This document shows, in pieces, positions 10,780 through 21,559 of a stretch of DNA of 64,000 nt (position 1 is its first letter; each line of letters opens with the position of its first letter). Under the pieces are notes generated by a model that was not told where the DNA came from, made no database searches, and saw only the letters and a program-made list of their open reading frames with translations. The DNA lies in the NCBI RefSeq assembly GCF_026210795.1, contig NC_089448.1, positions 2,914,001 through 2,978,000 of the forward strand, written 5' to 3'. Source of the stretch: Rhizophagus irregularis (taxonomy: Eukaryota > Glomeromycota > Glomeromycetes > Glomerales > Glomeraceae). A program made the position numbers and the translations under genes.

Positions 10780-13190
10780 ACAAAAAAAAAAAAATTATTT
10801 TAATAGATCATTTTATTTTATTTTATTTTATTTTTTATTTTATTTTTTTTTTAAATTCTAATTCCCAAAATTATTATTTGTTAAATTTGGTTAGTTCATA
10901 TTTTTTTAAGAGTATTTATTTATACGGATCGATTATATTCTATATTTTAGGTATAATTTTGTATAACATCAATGTAGACCAATTACGTACCTTGTTGTTT
11001 TACTGAAAGGAGAGCTTAGTAAAAAAAAAAAAATTTTAAGTAAAACACTAACGCCTAAATAACTTTTTAATGTATGATGATCCCGTCAATTTTTATCATT
11101 ATCATGTATTGTTAAATATGCTCTCTTTTACATGAGGCTGAAATTTCATTTTGAAAAGGATCAGCATCCGGTTCATTATTCGTTAATTTAAAGTTTGAAA
11201 CTTTTTATATCATGTTGAAATTGTAGATCTTTTTCCCAATTGAATTAGTTATTCCTACGAATCATATCAAAAATAATATAATTTCTAGAATGGAGTTCAT
11301 AAAAAAAAATGAAGGGCTTAAGTTTTTATTTGTTTATTTATATATATACATATGTATATATATATATATATATATATATTTTCTTTCCATTCTCGGAATA
11401 TTACTCCAAAACTAGCGTATAATTTTTATTTTATATCAAGCTTTACTGAATATCTCCGAGTTCTTTAAAATTTGTTAAGTGTCTCTACCTTTTTGAAATC
11501 AGCTATAATCGCAGAAATCCCCTGGAATTCCACGACGATCTACGCATGAGCCGGGTCCGGATAATATCGTGCTCCGTATATTAAAAATAATTGCCGCTAA
11601 TTTTGTTATTTTTAAAAAATCAAAAACAAGCAATAATTAAGCTGTAATTAAGCTAAAGTCTATACAATGGGTTACACGATAATATCGTTATCACGTGACC
11701 AAATCTTTACCAATTATCTGCTATCATTGGTGATATTAATCGTTGCAAAGCACAATAAATTATAATTAAAGTTACATGATATATCAAGGTCATATGATAA
11801 AAATGTATATCCAGATACTAAAAGTATATTTTCTTGGATTTCAATTAGCAAATTGGATACCCATTTCTTCGATGGACAAATAATAAATCACGGGATATAT
11901 TTAAACTACTGACGACACGGTAAAATGTTTTTAATAGAAGCTGGGTATTTACATTAGTTAAGGATGTAGTGGCGGGACAGATAGCTCGATCCTAAATTCA
12001 TAATTATAGTTTATTGAATTAATTATACTAACTGAGAAAGTATTCAATATTAAATTGGGAAAAGTACCATGACTTAATTGTTATACAGTATTATATTGAA
12101 TTTGTTTTTTATAATTCCCACATTTAAATATGCGGAACGCATTAAGTAACCAAATCTAATTCCTCGAAGTGGAGCTGTTACACTCCTCCAACGCAATCTA
12201 AAAGGTCATCAGGGCATACCCAACAAGCACCAAGCAAAATGAATCACGAAAACAAAAGAAAGACAAACAATCTAATTCTACGAATTCCAAACAGAAATCG
12301 CAAGAGACGAGGCATCACGATCAAAGATCTTAGCGGAAATCTTAGAAGCCTTGCGTAAACTAGTCTAATTTTTCCCATTGGGGTTTTTTTATTTTTCTAG
12401 TTTAGATTCAGAATATGTACTTTTTATTTTCATATTTTTTTTTCCTATTTTTCACAGTTCGTTTAGTGGGCGGGATTATCTTGGGAGAGTCCCTCCACAG
12501 GTTTTTTTTATTTTCGACCCATTGTGACGTTGTCAATTTGGCGGCTTGGTCTACTTTTTTTTTGGATTTCGTTTTGACTAGTTTGTAATCTTTAAGTAGC
12601 TTAGTTCACATGGTAATTAAAAATAAAAATAAATAATTCCCACATTTTCTTTTCTTTAAATTACTCTAACCATAAATAATATTTATCTTAGCCGATCCTT
12701 CAATCATAAATTTCCAAATATATTATTTTATGTAACATGACTTCAAAACTCGGCGTTAATTGTCTAAAAAAGTGGTACCAAACGGTTGAAAATTGTGACG
12801 AAAAAAAATTATTATTTGGAAATAAAATACTTTTTTCCAAAATCAAAAAAGTATATATATAACGTCATATTTTCTTTCTAAAAGATAATAAAGAAGGAAA
12901 ATATCATAAGTATCATTCATAACAATACGCTATACATTGTCTTTCGGTGTTACCTCAGCCTTTTTTTTTTTTTTTGATAATCGAAAAGGTGAGTGGATTT
13001 CAAAATAAATTCGAGATGACAGTTATTTAAGAAATACTTTTTAAAATAACAAAATATACTGTACATAGTTTAAATGAATATATTTTAATTATTTATCCTA
13101 ATTAGTATTCATTATTAGTCGGTTTACTTGCATAAATAAATATGGCCCATTTGATTAACGTTTCATGGGATTCTAATCCATAAATCACAG
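10780..13190. other. Non-coding stretch with a possible retroelement tail
   Basis: Mostly AT-rich with a TA microsatellite near 11340-11380. Bases 12120-12640 are more balanced in composition ('gaagtggagctgttacactc', 'gagagtccctccacagg') and look like a fragment of a transposable element, but no conserved motif allows naming it. No intact gene was found. Confidence 0.5.
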
Positions 13191-13194
13191 TCCC

Positions 13195-13325
13195 GTATTC
13201 ATCGGAAAATAAGCAACTCCCCGAAAATAAGCAACATGGGCGGAATTATGGCATTTTTTGGCCTGCATTACTAAATCTTGGCCTGCATTACGTGCAAAAG
13301 TTGTTGCTTATTTTCGGATGAATAC
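13195..13325. mobile_element. Short MITE with terminal inverted repeats
   Basis: The left end GTATTCATCGGAAAATAAGC is an inverted match, with one mismatch, to the right end GCTTATTTTCGGATGAATAC. The total length is about 131 bp with two inner copies of 'ggcctgcatta'. The element at 1679-1784 shares the inner motif. It lies just upstream of MSQN copy D and may have changed its promoter, since the usual TATA-ATGG block is not seen there. Confidence 0.75.
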
Positions 13326-13591
13326 GTACGTACTGTACTTGATCATCCGAATGAACTACATAACATAACCTTCTTAAAAAAAAAAAAAAAATTGCATCAA
13401 TTTATTTAAAACTTTCCAATAATAAAAATAAAATTCATAAATATTCGATTATGAGTCAAAATAATTTACAAAATAATCAAAATGATCCCACGTTTAATTT
13501 ACAATCTACTGCGGAACAACATAATAATAATTATGTGATTGCCGGCGACTCTTCCGATAATATTTCAACATTTTATACAAACCATTACTTA

Positions 13592-14491
13592 CAGTAGTGG
13601 TCATAAGTATCCCACCCCTCATAATTTCTGAAATCAAATAATAACACCCACTAAAATTTTTTGGGATTCAAGTATAATGCTAACCTTAATTGTGTGTAAA
13701 ATTTTAAATTTGTATGATGCATATTTTAGGAGTTGGATGATCAGTAAATTTTGTGTCTCTAAAAATTTTTTTTTTTACACATATATTTTCATTTCTTTAT
13801 TATTTCACACCTTAGTCTTTTAAATATATAAATTTTTTTTTTGAATATATTAATTTCAAGAGTTACTACACATTTTCCTTAAATTTTTTACCAGACAAAA
13901 TACATATTTGGGAAATTTCAATTATATCATATTTTTCCTTTTATTTATTCATAATTTCTGATTGTATTTTGAATTATCAACTTTATGCAAGGTTTATTCT
14001 AAGTTATATTTGATAAAAATATCATAGGAATAAGCCAAGAGATCTCCTTTATAGGTACTATGCATAAAATAAATGTCAAAACTTTACTTAAGTAAAAATT
14101 GGTTTACTAAATCTTAGAGCTAAAAAAATGATCAAAATAACAGATTTTTAATAGATAGTATGATTTTTTTCATTATTAAGTCTTTATTTTGATGGTATTT
14201 TTGGCCAAATAAAAGATTATAATCCTAACTATAATGAATGTAAGTAACTATTTTTTCAAAATTTTGCTTTAGTATTAAATATTTACGTGTAAAATATTAT
14301 TTATTAAAAAAGATCAGCATTTTGCAGCTAAAAATTCACTAATCATCTAACTCCTATAATATACATCATATAAACTTAAAATTTTACACGTGATCAAAGT
14401 TAGTATTATACTTGAATCCCAAAAAATTTTAATAGGTATTATTATTTGATTTCAGAAATTATAAGGGGTGGGATACTTATGACCACTACTG
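13592..14491. mobile_element. 900-bp Tc1/mariner-type non-autonomous element
   Basis: Both ends are inverted copies beginning CAGTAGTGGTCATAAGTATC, and the similarity continues inward for about 170 bp. The element is flanked by TA on each side (13590-13591 and 14492-14493). The middle has no transposase frame. The insertion lies inside an MSQN gene. Ends starting CAGT and a TA target fit the Tc1/mariner superfamily. Arms this long are typical of elements mobilised in trans. Confidence 0.92.
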
Positions 14492-14636
14492 TACATCAAC
14501 AACCCACTTATAATGAAAATATCACTTCAACTTTGCCTCCAGGTAGCTTGCCGTGTGTTCCTGGTCCACAACAGACTATTGAAAATACTACTTTTCCGCT
14601 TAATTCGTTTAACATGAATAGTATTATTCAAGCTGG

Positions 14637-14880
14637 AATTCTCAGTATTGACATCCCAAGGTATAAAATTATCGTCACACCTATTCCACTTAATCCGTTT
14701 CCCAATCAATCTGGGATTCGTAGTTTTGATATCCCATGGTATAAAATTATCGTCACACCTATTCCACTTAATCCGTTCCCCCATCAATCAGGGGTTCTTA
14801 GTTTTGATATCCCAGGGCATAAAATTATCGTCACACCTTTTCCACTTAATCCGTTTCAACCTGGAATGTTTTACTTTGAT
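14637..14880 (+). repeat. 78-bp in-frame tandem repeat inside MSQN copy D
   Basis: Equivalent points fall at 14641, 14719, 14797 and 14869, giving periods of 78, 78 and 72, all multiples of three. Each unit encodes about 26 residues with a FDIPxYKIIVTP core and an IPLNPF linker. Other family members have this block once, so D gained about three extra copies without breaking its frame. Confidence 0.9.
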
Positions 14881-15559
14881 ACCCCTGGGTATAAAGTTAT
14901 CTTCATGCCAACTCCTTCTCAACAGGAAGATACTTATTTGAATAACACCCAATTTACTCAATTTCAACAATAAAATTTTCTGAAATTATAATTACATAGC
15001 ATATAACTTAGCTACACGTAATTTTTGTTTCTTAAATCTCTTTATTTCTTTTATGTATTTCTTTTATTTTTATTAATTTTATTTGTACTGTTTTTTTTTC
15101 TTTTATATTATATTTCTTTATATCGTATAGTTTTTATGTCATATTATAATAAATAAAATTATTTGTTTTTTATCCAATAAATCTATTCTTTAAATGAATA
15201 ATACTTCGGTTCATATATAAACGAAACTTTAGGACGAACCATTTATTGGGATATTATTATACACGATATTGGCGACAATACAGTATCTTATTTTAACATT
15301 CTATTAATCTTTATGCTTTATTGCATTATTTTGTATGTAATAAACATGCTGATTAATTAATACATTGTTGTCACTAATTCCCAAGTATAGGTTAAAGAAT
15401 AATCGCAAACTCACTCCATCATTATCACTATTGTTCGTTCAAGATATTTAAAGATAATTCATTGGACGCGATAAGATTTTGTAATAAGACTCCATTAATC
15501 TTATTAAACTGCAAGAAAGGTCAATTAACGGATATTACTCTTAAAAGAAATAACATTCC

Positions 15560-16792
15560 ATCTATTGAAATTATACACATGGTATAAAAGGATTCTTTTT
15601 ATTTTTTTTTTTATTTTCCTGGTTATCCTAATGAATTTCTTTTCAAAATTGAGGGTGATATGCTTAAATTCTTCAAATTTTAACGATATGTTTAGCCAAC
15701 AATTGTAAAGGTTGAACCACCTTATATAAATTAATTAATTCTAAAGATTCTATTAACTTTAAAATAAAACTTGCTTTTAACAATCTATAAAGATCTATAA
15801 ACATGTTAGTATTAATGTAAATCATATCACAAAGACTATAATTCTATTTTTTCGTATATTAAAAATTTTAAAGCTACTGAATAAACGGATTGATGATATT
15901 ATAGCTAAATATAACTGTACAAAGGCATTGGGACGTGTCACTCAAAATGAATATAACTAAAGAATTTACGGATTCGTCATGCCATATCAACTTAGCACAC
16001 GAACAAAATCCTTAGAGATAAGTGGACTAAGTATAAAGTTTATTTGATTTTTAATTGTTATTAGATATCATATTCACAAATTAAGAACTAGTGATTTTGA
16101 TTCAGTTACTATAATTTTTTTTTTGAATAATTGAATTCACAATGAAAAGCTAACAAAATTTTTTGAGTATATAGTTATAGTGAAAATATATATATATATC
16201 AGATATATATAATAATGAGTTAAGAAATTCCAAAATTATTTTTTTTTTATGTTATCAATTTATTATTCTGTACTACATTTAATGCTGTGGCATATACTTC
16301 TTATATACTATATGTTTCAATTTTGTTTTTTATAATGCGATATTTTGTGTATATATCTTTTTCTGACCATTTTCAAGGGTGCTGAACAATTTTATATTTT
16401 GTGAAAACGTGTTGAGCACCAGTGGTGGAATAGTTAAGTCGGTAATTCATGCAATAATTTACAGTATAACTAATCCGGAGAATGGCTTTAGCTACATCAA
16501 ACTTACCTTTCCATCTTGCTCTTTCATAAGCTACCTGTTCAACATACAGTATATCTTAATTATCCTCTTATGAAGTTCAAAAAAAAATTATCATTTTAAA
16601 GGTAATACTAACTTGTTTATAGATCTTTATAGATTACTAAAGCAAGTTTATTTAAAATTGAATAGAATCTTTAAATAAAGTATATTAACGTACGAACTGG
16701 CCCGAGTTTAGGAGTTATGCACTTGCGCGTGATAGCGTTAATGTTAATTCCGGCCAGTTCGTACGTTAATATCGTACACCCTACCCTCACTG
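15560..16792. mobile_element. Foldback element FB2, second copy
   Basis: The left arm (about 15560-15810) repeats that of FB1, including 'attatacacatggtataaa' and 'aaacttgcttttaacaatct'. The loop (15811-16609) is close to the FB1 loop throughout, including 'cagtggtggaatagttaagt'. The right arm is short (16610-16680) and ends in a left-truncated copy of the TA-type MITE seen at 6034-6300, whose right end lies at 16792. The shared MITE position means either the MITE was present before FB1 and FB2 diverged or the pair exchanged sequence. It lies downstream of MSQN copy D. Confidence 0.8.
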
Positions 16793-16794
16793 TA

Positions 16795-17585
16795 CATTAA
16801 GGTAGGGATAGGAATTGATTCTAATTTTGAGAATCGATTATAGAATCGACTAATCGCGATTAATCGAATCTCAACTAGTAATCGTATCTCACTGGATAAA
16901 GCCTACAAACCCTTTAACCTTGAACAAAAAGCTGAATATAATCATCAGATGGACAAGAAAAATTAATCAAGATTTAAATCATGGTGGTTTGTTCCAATTA
17001 AATTCGTTAAATCCTAGCCGTTTGTATAAAGTGCAAATTTTTCTTTTTTACTTTTACACGTATAAAATATTTTATTAGCTATGATTTAAAAACATAAACT
17101 ATTATTGCGTGTCACTGATTAGACTAAAGCATAGCATACCATCTCCCTGCTTCTAGTCATAGTTAGCCTTCGACGGACAGTAAGGTTAACACTAGACTGG
17201 ACTTTTTTTATTCAAATAATTTAAAAATGAAAAATGCATTGCTTCACTTTGTTCTAATTCCAATTTTCAATAAGTTCAAATATACAGTAAGTGGTCAAAC
17301 CATAGGACTGATTGGCAATTGTTCACTGTTTTTTTCAGTGCATGATGAATTATTACATCTATTATATAGATAACATCCAAAATTATCGCGTTTATAATCA
17401 AATTTTGAATCAAAAATTTATTCGATTTATAGATTATAAATACTCAATGTAGCTTTTGTATACAAAATAATTAAAATATTGCTTCATATGAAGTATAAAA
17501 TTTTATGGTAATCGACTACAAGTGTTAATTTATTGATGTATCAGATTGATGTATGGTTGAATTGCTAAACTATCTAAAAATACAT
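16795..17585. other. Non-coding; possible hAT-type MITE fragment at the left
   Basis: Bases 16800-16885 ('tagggataggaattgattc' with several 'aatcga' motifs) resemble the left end of the 8-bp-duplication element at 19222, but no matching right end is seen. The rest shows no gene. Confidence 0.45.
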
Positions 17586-17723
17586 TGACATATTAAGTAT
17601 TAACTATACGAAAAACTAATATTACTAAGATGATTACATAAAAAAAATAAATAATGACATATTAAGTATTAACTATACGAAAAACTAATATTACTAAGAT
17701 GATTACATAAAAAAAAAATAAAT
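17586..17723. repeat. 69-bp tandem duplication
   Basis: Two nearly identical units start at 17586 and 17655 with 'tgacatattaagtattaact' and end in A-rich linkers. It lies about 190 bp beyond the stop codon of the small secreted protein gene. No function is apparent. Confidence 0.85.
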
Positions 17724-17914
17724 AAAATTTAATTTAAAATTGATTTGCAATAAATATAATAAATAAATTAATTAAATTTGAAACATATCAAAACATAACC
17801 AATTATTCACTGATTTGTAAAGATCCTAGTTAAGTGGTGTAACATCTGACGGTTGATGTGATATGTGACAAAAAACTGTGCAGAAAGTTATGAATTCTTG
17901 TAATGTTGAATTGT

Positions 17915-18127
17915 TTAGCAGTCAGAGGCACATGCTTTTTCACAATCTAAATTAATTTGATTTCGATACAAATTGCAGAAGCAATAGCAAGTTTCGCACT
18001 TTGGTAGCCCAACACACACAAGGCCGGGAGCGACAATCTGAGGTAAGCCTTCCACAATTTTTACAGTTGAAACTGCTAAGAAAAAAATGAAAAAGAAGAG
18101 AATTTTGAAAGAAGTAGTAGAGAGCAT
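17915..18127 (-). CDS. Small secreted cysteine-rich protein
   Basis: A single-exon frame of 70 codons starting MLSTTSFKILFFF. Residues 1-27 form a typical signal peptide: a basic residue, then a long hydrophobic core (ILFFFIFFLAVSTV), then a likely cleavage near VEG-LP. The mature part is about 43 residues with eight cysteines, including a dense C-x2-C-x-C-x-C cluster and a C-terminal C-x3-C-x3-C. The frame can be extended to an upstream ATG at 18175, but the TATA box at 18191-18198 is only about 20 bases from it, so the start at 18127 is preferred. Small secreted cysteine-rich proteins in root-colonising fungi are often effector candidates; that role is inference. No close family is recognised. 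Confidence 0.75.
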   Translation of the reverse strand: MLSTTSFKILFFFIFFLAVSTVKIVEGLPQIVAPGLVCVGLPKCETCYCFCNLYRNQINLDCEKACASDC

Positions 18128-18190
18128 TTTTATAGATGGATTCTGGAGTTGAAAAAATTGATATATTTTTGCCAAGTCAAAAAACGAATA

Positions 18191-18198
18191 TATTTATA
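18191..18198 (-). promoter_or_regulatory. TATA box of the secreted-protein gene
   Basis: TATAAATA on the minus strand lies about 65 bases before the preferred start codon at 18127. Its position argues against the ATG at 18175, which would fall at or before the likely transcript start. Confidence 0.6.
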
Positions 18199-18777
18199 AG
18201 AAAAGGAATTGTAGATTATTTAGCCGATCTTAATTTATAATATTGATTCAACATAAAATTATTCTTTTTAATTATTTATTTACCGTTTTCATTTCTTTTT
18301 ATCTCATTCCAAACATATTCTTATCTCATGACAGTGCATTACTGCGTAATGGTACCCTTGGGACCTTGATATTTGGATTACCGAGCCTAGGTATAGGGGT
18401 ATACTCTTGGTAGGAAAATCCAATCCAATTGAATCGATTGATCAACCAAAGATTTACAATGCATGTGAGCTAACGAGATTTACAGTCATATAAATGAAAA
18501 ATATAATAGATTTCCAAAAATATCGAATTATATTGTTACTACCAGAATGTGCACCTTATGGGGCCTTCGTCTTCCACCTGTTATATGCATATCGATATCC
18601 TCAAAAAGTTGTGTAAATAAAAGTTTGCATAAATAAGGACTAATGAAATAAATAATTGGAAATAGTTATCACGTTTCTTATGTTGGATGGGTACAACATA
18701 ATAATTGAGCTTCTAGATTCACAATAATTGTACAAAACGGTTGTTTGCTCAAGACGGCTATCCATACGGAATCAGCC

Positions 18778-20455
18778 ATGTCTCTTGAGCCACCTACGGC
18801 TAAAGAGATGTCTTAAAGCACGAACTTCCGCAACGGCCTGTTCGATTACAACTTAAACTGCAACGCTTACTACATCTTTGTTGCCAATAATGATGTAATA
18901 ATGACTTCGTTAATTGTATACTCATTAAAGAAAAAGCGCGCCAATAATGTTTGCTTACTAGTACCGGCGATTCCTAATGAGGTAAGTTATTATTAAAGTC
19001 TCTCTTCTCTCTCTCTCTCTTTTATCTATTATATTAATCTTTTCGTACCAATTAGTTCCAAAATTTGGGAGTACCGGTTTATATCAGGGAAAATGGTCAG
19101 ATGTCGAAGATTTTCTACATATTTTAACAGCTGGTAAATTTTGATATATTTTCTTGTATCATTTTTTTTATCATTTTTTATTTCCTTATACTTTTAAAAA
19201 TTTAGATACAATTGTGGTGATTAGGGATGGGAATCGATTATCGAATCTTCGTAGATTCGATTTTTTGTTCCTTAAAAGATAATCCATTTTAAGCTTTGAT
19301 AATTAATTCCATGTAAATATATAAATTCTGAATTAAAATTGTAAAATCTATTAAGAAATTATATATCGTTACTAATATCCAACTGTAAATTAACTAGAAC
19401 ATCATTGCCGATCATTTTGTCATTTCTTTGAAGGGCATTATCGATCAATTTTTCTTTTTTGAAAATATTTTAAATCATTCACTTTAATTTTGGATGCAAT
19501 GCTAAATTAATTTTTTTGCTTAATTTCAATTTTCTCTTTAACAAATGAGATTCGATTTTGATTCGATTATCGATTTCAATCCCTAGTGGTGATTAGTATG
19601 CTATATCACGATTTCGAAATACAATATTTCTCTCTTCATAACATTCGATTCAGGTATGGAATTGTGAGTATTCTCGATTTTTTTTTTCATAATTACTGCC
19701 ACAGAAGCTATAACTTATTCTCGTCTTTTTTTTTAGAGAACATCACATGTGAAACAAATCGTGCCCTAGAACGCGTTTACATCAAAATGATCAAATGTAT
19801 TTAATAGATTATGACTTTGAATGTTTCCAACAATCTCCTCCATCTCAAATAACAACGAATTGGATTTTGTTTCAAGTCGGTATTTTTGATATTGAAATGA
19901 TTCAATTCGATATTTCAACTGTTACTTCAACTTTTTAATTCTCCAAATCAGTTCATATTCTTAAATGTAACTGTTAAAGATGATTTTGCTTCGTTAATTG
20001 TAATATATCCAAATCTTCAAACAAATCGTAATTATGTTGTTGACTTGTTGGAGAGTTTTCTTGGACATACAGTATATATCAAGTATTTAACAAAGGAGTC
20101 CAATTAAACACAAATTTACCAGCTGACATTAGTGAGTTCGATACGTCAAATCAAATGAATTAATGAATTTATTACGTGATTACTATTTATACTGCACGTG
20201 AGTCACTGGTCACGTTAACGGGGGGAATCGGTGACCACGTATACACTTCGCATGTTAATTTCGATGATTTTTTTGGCAATGATCGGCCATCAATTAAGAT
20301 TATCTGGAATCATTTCGGCAAGACCCCTCCCACAAATTATATTTCCTAATTATAATTTGCATATTAATAAACTGGCCATGGAATTATCTTTACAATATGG
20401 TGCAAACATTTATAAGATCCTTTCGGATCATAAAAGAATTTCTTTAAAACAATGA
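18778..20455 (+). pseudogene. Broken spliced gene, possibly glycosyltransferase family 8-like
   Basis: A frame at 18845-18981 reads NAYYIFVANNDVIMTSLIVY and continues SLKKKRANNVCLLVPAIPNE. It is followed by a clear donor (gtaagt) and, after a short intron, an exon starting FQNLGVPVYIRENG. A strand, an ND pair, a hydrophobic helix, then LGV is the layout of the N-terminus of glycogenin-type (GT8) enzymes; this match is from memory and weak. Stops break the frame upstream (TAA near 18811) and after KIFYIF. An 8-bp-duplication MITE lies inside the gene (19222-19585). More coding-like pieces follow at 19600-19800, 19980-20100 (ASLIVIYPNLQTNRNYVVDL) and 20231-20455. The product is uncertain and the gene appears dead. 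Confidence 0.4.
19222..19585. mobile_element. hAT-type MITE with 8-bp target duplication
   Basis: The element starts TAGGGATGGGAATCGATTAT and ends in the inverted counterpart ATTATCGATTTCAATCCCTA. It is flanked by identical 8-bp copies of GTGGTGAT (19214-19221 and 19586-19593). An 8-bp duplication with TAGGG-type ends is the hallmark of hAT elements. It is 364 bp long with no coding capacity. The insertion splits coding-like sequence of the broken gene around it. Confidence 0.92.
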
Positions 20456-20459
20456 GTAT

Positions 20460-20775
20460 ACAATAGAATCTCAAATCAACAATCGTCATCATAATTTAAC
20501 TTCTCATTATATTCATTATAATGAGAAAATACATTCTTTTAACCTTTCATTTATTATTATTTTTTTTTTATGATAATTTTTATTTTATGAAATATTTTTT
20601 CTTTATTTTTTATTTTTTTTATCGTATATTTTTTTATCTTATTTTTTTTTGTTTTTCATTTTCTACGTACAACGTTTAATCAGTTTAATCTTTCGTTAAA
20701 CAATTCGTTTTTACAGTATTTTCTTCGCCGAATAGATATGTATATATGAAAAGCCAACTTGATATTGATATTGAT
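20460..20775. other. T-rich non-coding stretch
   Basis: Long T runs and no frame or motif; probably the 3' flank of the broken gene to the left. Confidence 0.5.
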
Positions 20776-21556
20776 GGGTCGCGTTTAACTCACCGACAAT
20801 TACTTCATTTCATCGACAAACGTTTCACCGACAAACGTTTCACCGACATATATATAAAAGAAAATTTCTAAGTTTACACGGGGTGTTTGTACACAGGTCA
20901 TATAAATATAATTTTTAATAGACTAATTTTTTGTTTTTTAATTTGAAATTGAATGCTACCAACATTATACTCTTTTACTTTTTATTCTTATTATATTACA
21001 AATAAATATATATATTTTCACCTGCTCTGCAAGTTTACTTAAGACATTAAAGAAGGTTTTGAATGCCGTTTTTAATCTACTAATATGACCCGTGTTTAAA
21101 CACCCCGTGTACAAATAGAAATTGCCTATATAAAATTATATAGAAATTTTATAAATATTTTTACATAATTATATCTTTACATGAAATAGGGAATTTTTAT
21201 TGTTAGTAACACGTATTTCTTTGTTAGATTTAATAAAGGGAATAGCATACTTTTATTTTTTTTAATAAATGTATTAATGTTTTGTTGTGATCAAAAACTA
21301 AAAAGTTTATATATATATATTTGTTTTATTATTTTAATGAAATTTATAATAACATATATAAAAAAATAAAAAAAAAAATACAATAAATATAACTATATGT
21401 TATTCTATCTACTAACCCGTCTAAGATGGAAATAAGTATCAATACTTATTAGATCTAAACTAAATATCTAAAAAAGTTTTTTATAATAAAATATCTCATA
21501 TTCAATATCTACTTTTTGTGTCGGTGAAATGATTGTCGGTGAAATGAACCAGACCC
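20776..21556. mobile_element. Inverted-repeat element with repeated 'caccgaca' motifs
   Basis: The left end (gggtc, then caccgacaat and more caccgaca units) pairs as an inverted copy with the right end (attgtcggtg, then aaatgaaccagaccc). The motif 'tttcaccgaca' recurs at both sub-ends. There is no coding capacity. A second element is nested at 20877-21109. The target duplication is unclear, possibly only AT. Confidence 0.7.
20877..21109. mobile_element. Nested TA-type MITE
   Basis: The left end CACGGGGTGTTTGTACACAG and the right end, whose complement is CACGGGGTGTTTAAACACGG, are inverted copies. TA flanks both sides (20875-20876 and 21110-21111). It is 233 bp, non-coding, and lies inside the element at 20776-21556, so it is the younger insertion. 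Confidence 0.8.
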
Positions 21557-21559
21557 ATA

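Larger units (their letters stand above)
13451..14973 (+). pseudogene. MSQN-family gene copy D, split by a transposon
   Basis: Codons 1-47 (13451-13591, starting MSQNNLQNNQ) stop at a 900-bp element. The family frame resumes at 14494 (HQQPTYNENIT) and runs to FTQFQQ and a stop at 14973. The two parts meet in the same frame on either side of one TA target site, so the gene was intact when the element arrived and the hit may be recent. The second part also has an in-frame ATG at 14479 supplied by the element's own end, giving a possible 164-codon product. This copy is longer than its relatives because its conserved C-terminal block is tandemly amplified (78-bp units). It belongs to the same subtype as copy A (LPCVPGPQQTIENT). 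Confidence 0.85.

Noticed and set aside
14527-14787. Minus-strand frames at 14.5-15.0 kb
   Set aside because: Mirror frames of the in-frame repeat in MSQN copy D.
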